64,000 nucleotides of DNA, taken from NCBI GenBank assembly GCA_003640385.1, contig RCAB01000011.1, positions 1 through 64,000 of the forward strand. The letters are read 5' to 3'. Of this stretch, positions 63,978 to 64,000 are shown piece after piece. A program made the translations under genes and the position numbers. The notes under the pieces were generated by a model. It was not told the origin of the DNA. It saw only the letters and a list, made by a program, of their open reading frames with translations, and made no database searches. Every line of letters begins with the position of its first letter. Position 1 is the first letter of the stretch. Source of the stretch: Setaria digitata. Lineage: Eukaryota; Nematoda; Chromadorea; Rhabditida; Setariidae.

Positions 63978-64000
63978 CTGAAATAAAAAGAAAGTAGTGG

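Overview
The window looks like nuclear DNA of a clade III (spirurid, probably filarial) nematode. The sequence is strongly AT-rich, introns are short to medium with TTTTCAG-type acceptors, the recognisable proteins are animal-specific (Disabled, Shank, NASP, TMEM42, ceramide glucosyltransferase), and one locus encodes a nematode DB-type cysteine module. The taxon is inferred from gene content and style, not from a marker.

Layout. 1-2.0 kb: weak + strand candidate ending in a very basic exon. 3.17-3.36 kb: pentanucleotide AT repeat. 3.4-7.1 kb (-): complete 7-exon Disabled (dab-1), with a PTB domain and a C-terminal tail carrying NPF/DPF endocytic motifs. 10.9-12.5 kb (+): unrecognised gene, four phase-compatible exons. 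17.8-31.2 kb (-): complete 23-exon Shank (shn-1), with N-terminal ubiquitin-like SPN region, ankyrin repeats, PDZ, proline-rich linker and SAM, and no SH3. 31.2-47.6 kb: gene-poor, with two orphan + strand ORFs (37.25 and 39.4 kb) and a degenerate triplet stretch. 47.6-48.3 kb (+): small spliced unknown gene. 49.4-50.4 kb (+): secreted DB-module protein whose second intron contains an assembly join. 53.4-56.3 kb (-): NASP histone chaperone, first exon unresolved. 57.5-59.1 kb (+): TMEM42-like EamA-type membrane protein, divergent from NASP. 61.6 kb to the right edge (-): ceramide glucosyltransferase, 5' end outside the window.

Exon boundaries were placed by hand from GT/GC-AG sites, reading phase and family similarity. 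All exon phases of dab-1, shn-1, the present part of the glucosyltransferase, and the resolved part of NASP close without stops. Two introns (shn-1 intron 18 and NASP between its 54342-54607 and 54002-54141 exons) only close with GC donors. The genes do not form an operon or one pathway: dab-1 concerns cargo endocytosis, shn-1 synaptic/cortical scaffolding, NASP histone H3-H4 handling, the glucosyltransferase glycosphingolipid synthesis. Three single Ns (15353, 24839, 50203) each sit between near-identical direct copies of flanking sequence and look like assembly joins. I see no mobile element, CRISPR, rRNA or convincing tRNA, and no clear new multi-gene system; the novelty is in several small unrecognised genes.
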